The position numbers were made by a program, and so were the translations under genes. Below the pieces are notes generated by a model. That model did not search any database. It had not been told where the DNA came from and saw only the letters and a list, made by a program, of their open reading frames with translations. A DNA stretch of 7,260 bases from an uncultured Sulfurovum sp. (lineage in GTDB: Bacteria; Campylobacterota; Campylobacteria; Campylobacterales; Sulfurovaceae). The stretch is from contig CAMZNQ010000345.1 in the NCBI GenBank assembly GCA_947313765.1, positions 1 to 7,260 of the forward strand. Reading direction: 5' to 3'. Below are positions 6,133 to 7,260 of this stretch, one piece after another; within the stretch, counting starts at the first letter, position 1, and the number at the start of each line of letters is the position of its first letter.

Positions 6133-7197
6133 TTATCTATAATATGCTCCAATGGCTTGGGATATATTCTCATATCCATCTTCTTTTAAAAGCTCTATTA
6201 AACCTTCATTTATCTCTTTTATCATCTTTGGACCATTATATATAAGCATAGAGTAGATTTGAATAAGTGTAGCACCTGCTTTGATTCTTCGATAAGCATC
6301 TTCAGCTGTCTCTATTCCCCCTACAGAGATAAGAGTAGTTTTACCATATAGCTCTTTTCCAATAGCTTGAAATAGTTTAAATGATTTCTCACGAACTAAA
6401 GCTCCTGAAATTCCACCAAAATCTTTTGCATTTGGAGTTATGGAGTAGTCTATTGTAGTATTTGTTGCAATAATCCCACTAGCTCCTGCCTCAACAGCTG
6501 TTTTACATAAATTAATAGCATCTTCTTTACTCATATCTGGAGCTATTTTTAGGAAAATAGGTTGAGTTGTTATCTCTTTTGCCATACCAAATAGCTCTTT
6601 AATAAACTTCTCATTTTGAAGGTCTCTAAGTCCTGGGGTATTTGGTGAGGATATGTTAATGACAATGTAGTCTCCATACGTTTTAAATTTATGAAGTAGT
6701 ATCTCATAATCTTTTAGTGCATCATCTTCTGATGTTAGCTTATTTTTTCCTATGTTTATTCCAATAGGATAGTCAAAAAAATAGAGTTTATCTAATCTTT
6801 TAACCATAAAGTCTGCACCACGATTGTTAAATCCCATAGCATTTTGAATTGAACGCTCCTCTTTTAGTCTAAATAGACGAGGTTTTGGATTTCCAATCTG
6901 TGGTTTTGGAGTAATTGTTCCTATTTCCGTATATCCAAAACCAAGAGTTGGCATGGCTGTAATATACTCTCCATTCTTGTCAAATCCAGCTGCTAAACCG
7001 ACTGGATTTTGAAATGTTCTTCCAAAAAGTTCCTGTTTTAGTGATGGCTCTTTTATGAAATAGTGGTTTTTTAGAGCTTTTAAAACAATGGGTGTATATG
7101 GTAGTGCTTTTAGAGCCATACCCCCTATATAGTGAGCAGTCTCTGGGTTAAACTGAAATAAAACTTTTTTAGCTGTTTGGTAAGAAAAAAATGACAT
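6133..7197 (-). CDS. pyrD: Dihydroorotate dehydrogenase (quinone), class 2
   Basis: The 354-residue enzyme oxidises dihydroorotate to orotate in de novo pyrimidine synthesis and passes electrons to the membrane quinone pool. Residues 1-45 form the amphipathic N-terminal helices specific to class 2 (FFSYQTAKKVLFQF onward), which bind the membrane and form the quinone tunnel. The FMN barrel follows: AAGFDKNG at 69-76 with K74, NAMGFNNRG at 119-127, and INISSPNTPGLRD around 180-192, whose S184 is the catalytic base (class 1 enzymes have cysteine). ATNTT, then GGISG and ISVGGI, bind FMN phosphate toward the C-terminus. Length is typical. The ATG at 7195-7197 has GGAG at 7203-7206 with a 5-base spacer. 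The gene is first in the visible series, has its own promoter and carries a palindromic leader that may control its translation. In quinone-respiring Campylobacterota this links pyrimidine supply to respiration. Confidence 0.97.
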   Translation of the reverse strand: MSFFSYQTAKKVLFQFNPETAHYIGGMALKALPYTPIVLKALKNHYFIKEPSLKQELFGRTFQNPVGLAAGFDKNGEYITAMPTLGFGYTEIGTITPKPQIGNPKPRLFRLKEERSIQNAMGFNNRGADFMVKRLDKLYFFDYPIGINIGKNKLTSEDDALKDYEILLHKFKTYGDYIVINISSPNTPGLRDLQNEKFIKELFGMAKEITTQPIFLKIAPDMSKEDAINLCKTAVEAGASGIIATNTTIDYSITPNAKDFGGISGALVREKSFKLFQAIGKELYGKTTLISVGGIETAEDAYRRIKAGATLIQIYSMLIYNGPKMIKEINEGLIELLKEDGYENISQAIGAYYR

Positions 7198-7204
7198 TTT
7201 TGCT

Positions 7205-7219
7205 CCATTAAATTAATGG
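7205..7219 (-). promoter_or_regulatory. Perfect 15-bp palindrome in the pyrD leader, including part of the ribosome binding site
   Basis: The minus strand reads CCATTAATTTAATGG, seven paired bases on each side of one central base. The right arm supplies the GG of the Shine-Dalgarno GGAG, and the left arm begins about 5 bases after the -10 box, right where transcription should start. It may act as an operator, or as an mRNA hairpin (six pairs with a three-base loop) hiding the ribosome binding site. Confidence 0.7.
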
Positions 7220-7223
7220 TGGC

Positions 7224-7229
7224 ATTATA
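7224..7229 (-). promoter_or_regulatory. pyrD promoter -10 box
   Basis: A perfect TATAAT lies on the minus strand, 26 bases upstream of the pyrD ATG, preceded by the T-rich TTTTAATTTTAG. No sequence like TTGACA appears at 16-18 bases upstream, which fits Campylobacterota sigma-70 promoters that rely on the -10 box and T-rich upstream DNA. Transcription should begin at about 7217-7219, giving a leader of only about 20 bases. Confidence 0.65.
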
Positions 7230-7260
7230 CTAAAATTAAAATCAATAGAAGTAGTGTATT

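Overview
The window is AT-rich bacterial chromosomal DNA, and every gene I can support lies on the minus strand. The order of transcription runs from the right edge to the left: pyrD, an M16 zinc peptidase, dapA, an enoyl-reductase-like SDR, pgsA, rseP, a YggS/PLPBP-family gene, and the 5' part of a gene for a FIST-domain protein that leaves the window at base 1. From memory, the run pyrD / M16 'pqqE-like' peptidase / dapA / SDR / pgsA is a conserved order in Campylobacterota; Helicobacter pylori HP1011-HP1016 is close to it. The low GC, the TATAAT-type -10 boxes without good -35 boxes, and the FIST protein suggest a free-living member such as a Sulfurimonas- or Sulfurovum-like organism. The genus is inference.

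Right part (about 4700-7260): pyrD has its own TATAAT promoter and a short leader containing a perfect 15-bp palindrome. One arm of that palindrome includes the Shine-Dalgarno sequence. A 96-bp gap with a weak promoter candidate follows, then a signal-peptide-bearing M16 metallopeptidase. The end of this gene overlaps the start of dapA.

Middle (about 2410-4709): dapA and the SDR gene are packed so tightly that the dapA stop codon touches the SDR start codon. The SDR has the Y-x6-K spacing of enoyl-ACP reductases and sequence features of Bacillus FabL, not the Y-x3-K of classical SDRs. A GC-rich perfect 8-bp stem-loop lies between the SDR gene and pgsA.

Left part (1-2360): rseP starts at a GTG, is preceded by an extended -10 promoter, and is followed closely by the YggS-family gene and the FIST gene. 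Ribosome binding sites overlap the preceding stop codons here, so the three are probably co-transcribed.

Functionally the cluster is core metabolism with an envelope bias: pyrimidine synthesis (PyrD), lysine/diaminopimelate for peptidoglycan (DapA), fatty-acid elongation (FabL-like SDR, predicted), phosphatidylglycerol synthesis (PgsA), and envelope proteolysis (M16 and RseP). I see no mobile element, CRISPR array, tRNA, rRNA or phage-like gene. No stretch over 300 bases lacks a gene. The observations most worth a second look are regulatory (the pyrD leader) and functional reassignment (the SDR), rather than a new multi-gene system.
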